A stretch of DNA of 44,437 nucleotides from NCBI GenBank assembly GCA_015063685.1, contig SVTR01000031.1, positions 1 to 44,437 of the forward strand. Reading direction: 5' to 3'. A program made the translations under genes and the position numbers. The notes below the pieces were generated by a model. It did no database searches. It was not told where the DNA came from and saw only the letters and a list, made by a program, of their open reading frames with translations. Below are positions 43,295 to 44,437 of this stretch, one piece after another. Numbering within the stretch: position 1 is the stretch's first letter; the number at the start of each line of letters is the position of its first letter. The DNA is from Oscillospiraceae bacterium. Lineage in GTDB: Bacteria > Bacillota > Clostridia > Oscillospirales > CAG-272.

Positions 43295-44194
43295 TTATTC
43301 CTCAAAGCATCCGTAGGTCTCCAGAATACACTTCCCCATCTCGTACATATACCGCTCCGCGGCTTGCTTCAATGCCAGGGGAGCTTTGGCAAGACGTGTA
43401 TCCGCGGCATAGGGCCGTCTGCGGGAGGGGGACGTGAAGATACCGCCAACCTCAAAGGTAAAGTAACCCTCGTAGCCGATGTCCCGAAGCCCGTTCATAA
43501 GAGCATCCAGGTTCATGGTACCCAGGAAAGGAAGCAGATGGGTATCGGTATCCCCCATATTGTCCTGGATGTGGAGCGCACGGACGTGGTTTCCCAGGAT
43601 GCGAAGCTCCTCGTCCTGGGGCATCTCCTGGAGATTGGCGTGTCCCGCATCCCAGACCGCGTGGAACAAGGGATGATCCACGTACTCAATCAGCCCCAAC
43701 AGGTCGGTGGCATTATCGATCCAATAAAGGCCTTCGACGCACATTTTATTGAAATTTTCAACCAAAATGTGGGTGCCGTACCGCTCAGCCCGCTCCAGGA
43801 TGGGTGAGAAGAATCGCTTGTTTGCGGCAAAGGTCTCCTCAACCGAGAGGCCGGGGGTATAGCCCGAGTGCACCACGAGGTTGGGGATTCCCCATGCGCC
43901 GCAAGCATCCACACAGCGAATGGTGTCTCTGATAAATTGTCCGCCGTCATCAGCCAGGGGACTGCCCATAGGCGCGTGAGCCTGCACCAAACGGATGCCA
44001 AGATCATCCGCGGCACGGTTGATATCATCAAAGTAAGCCTCGTAATCGGCAACATACACGCCCCCGTGGGTACGGAGATCCACACCGAAGGAATAATCCG
44101 CATAGCGGAAGCCTGCCTCTCTGATGTAGCGCAAGCAGTCGGCCTGCGCGTGGGTATAGCCATGGAAATCTCCCGTTGTCGTAGCGAGCTTCAT
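43295..44194 (-). CDS. Sugar phosphate isomerase/epimerase-like TIM barrel
   Basis: 299-aa protein of the xylose isomerase-like / AP endonuclease 2 TIM-barrel family. Likely metal ligands are in ILVENFN (Glu), VWDAGHANLQ (Asp, His), LHIQDN (His) and FTFEVGG (Glu). NLVVHSGYTPGL is a further barrel strand. These enzymes epimerise or isomerise sugars and related polyols, or act in inositol-type pathways; the substrate is not visible. AAAGGAG precedes the ATG. It is followed 97 bp on by the serine hydrolase gene in the same direction. Confidence 0.86.
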   Translation of the reverse strand: MKLATTTGDFHGYTHAQADCLRYIREAGFRYADYSFGVDLRTHGGVYVADYEAYFDDINRAADDLGIRLVQAHAPMGSPLADDGGQFIRDTIRCVDACGAWGIPNLVVHSGYTPGLSVEETFAANKRFFSPILERAERYGTHILVENFNKMCVEGLYWIDNATDLLGLIEYVDHPLFHAVWDAGHANLQEMPQDEELRILGNHVRALHIQDNMGDTDTHLLPFLGTMNLDALMNGLRDIGYEGYFTFEVGGIFTSPSRRRPYAADTRLAKAPLALKQAAERYMYEMGKCILETYGCFEE

Positions 44195-44247
44195 ATAAAA
44201 ACTCCTTTCCCTGCATATATCTTGAGTTGCCGATAAAATTTTTCCAT

Positions 44248-44276
44248 ATTATAACACAGAATCATCGAAATTGCAA
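44248..44276 (-). promoter_or_regulatory. Promoter of the isomerase-like gene
   Basis: On the minus strand TTGCAA (44276-44271), 17 bp and TATAAT (44253-44248), about 55 bp before the ATG. Confidence 0.82.
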
Positions 44277-44320
44277 GAGAGACGGATAGAATCTCTCAGA
44301 ACACCTTTGACAATAAACAT

Positions 44321-44345
44321 CCACCCGCCAAGCGGGTGGTTTTTC
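44321..44345 (+). terminator. Terminator-like hairpin with no upstream plus-strand gene
   Basis: CCACCCGC (44321-44328) and GCGGGTGG (44332-44339) with a CAA loop, then TTTTTC. It could end a gene beyond the window on the minus strand, or a short plus-strand RNA. The remaining bases to 44437 hold no gene that I can support. Confidence 0.55.
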
Positions 44346-44437
44346 ACATGCGGGCATAGCCCTCGGTTCTTCGCTATGCGTAAACGCATCTATACGAACT
44401 GCCAACTGCGTGGAGACTGTTACTTGCCGCCCGTGAA

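Noticed and set aside
44346..44437. Possible 3' end of a minus-strand gene at the right edge
   Set aside because: One frame gives a few residues then a stop, but the stretch is too short to tell from chance.

Overview
The window looks like chromosome from a spore-forming, probably gut-associated, member of the Clostridia. Four points support this. Sporulation genes are present (a yqfC-type gene, yqfD, ylbJ). The heat-shock operon has the Firmicutes order hrcA-grpE-dnaK-dnaJ-prmA behind a CIRCE operator. There is a SCIFF cysteine-rich peptide with its radical SAM maturase, a pair typical of Clostridia. Promoters are sigma-A-like with 17-bp spacers and ribosome-binding sites are strong AAGGAGG types. 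Codon use is fairly GC-rich while the intergenic promoters are AT-rich. No phage, integrase, transposase or CRISPR array was seen. Species cannot be named from this sequence alone.

Layout. 1-4.6 kb (+): the 3' part of a glycoside hydrolase family 2 gene, an apparently orphan MazF/EndoA toxin, and class II fructose-bisphosphate aldolase. 4.6-13.8 kb (-): a SERCA-like Ca2+ P-type ATPase, then the heat-shock operon read from about 13.8 kb leftwards. 14.0-19.5 kb (+): acyl-ACP thioesterase, SCIFF peptide, SCIFF maturase, an Orn/Lys/Arg-decarboxylase-family enzyme, an LRR_5 lipoprotein and a Q/N-rich DUF4190 membrane protein. 19.6-31.3 kb (-): L-rhamnose isomerase, then the housekeeping/sporulation cluster yqfC-yqfD-phoH-ybeY-(membrane protein)-era-recO-CotH lipoprotein. 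31.4-32.6 kb (+): ylbJ. 32.6-38.5 kb (-): a cysteine-desulfurase-like enzyme with a DUF3343 Se/S-carrier-like partner, then lipase, tag, a membrane metalloprotease, a DUF1934 protein and a transglutaminase-like protein. 38.8-41.1 kb (+): a MerR regulator with two small membrane proteins. 41.25-41.7 kb: tRNA-Glu(CTC) followed by two tandem modules that each end in a copy of the tRNA 3' end. 41.7-44.2 kb (-): a serine beta-lactamase-fold hydrolase and a sugar-phosphate isomerase/epimerase-like protein.

The most unusual content is intergenic. A family of modular, hairpin-rich repeats shares the end sequence TAAATTGTTGTTTAG and its reverse complement. It occurs at about 7.4, 9.7, 21.0, 26.0-27.1 and 28.4 kb. 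Four members (160, 202, 300 and 628 bp) carry the end motif at both termini and have different, inverted-repeat interiors. A separate unit of about 90 bp with the motif at one end only flanks them, once as a four-copy tandem array. Every complete cluster opens with the motif on the left and closes with its reverse complement on the right. Several copies lie inside operons (dnaK-dnaJ, phoH-ybeY, upstream of era), so they will be transcribed into structured RNA.

Two other points stand out. The SCIFF core has Gly at position 37, where the studied homologue CteA has (from memory) the thioether-accepting Thr. The 3' end of tRNA-Glu is present three times in about 360 bp, the first two copies each followed by the same terminator hairpin. 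All family assignments were made by reading motifs by eye; no database search was run.
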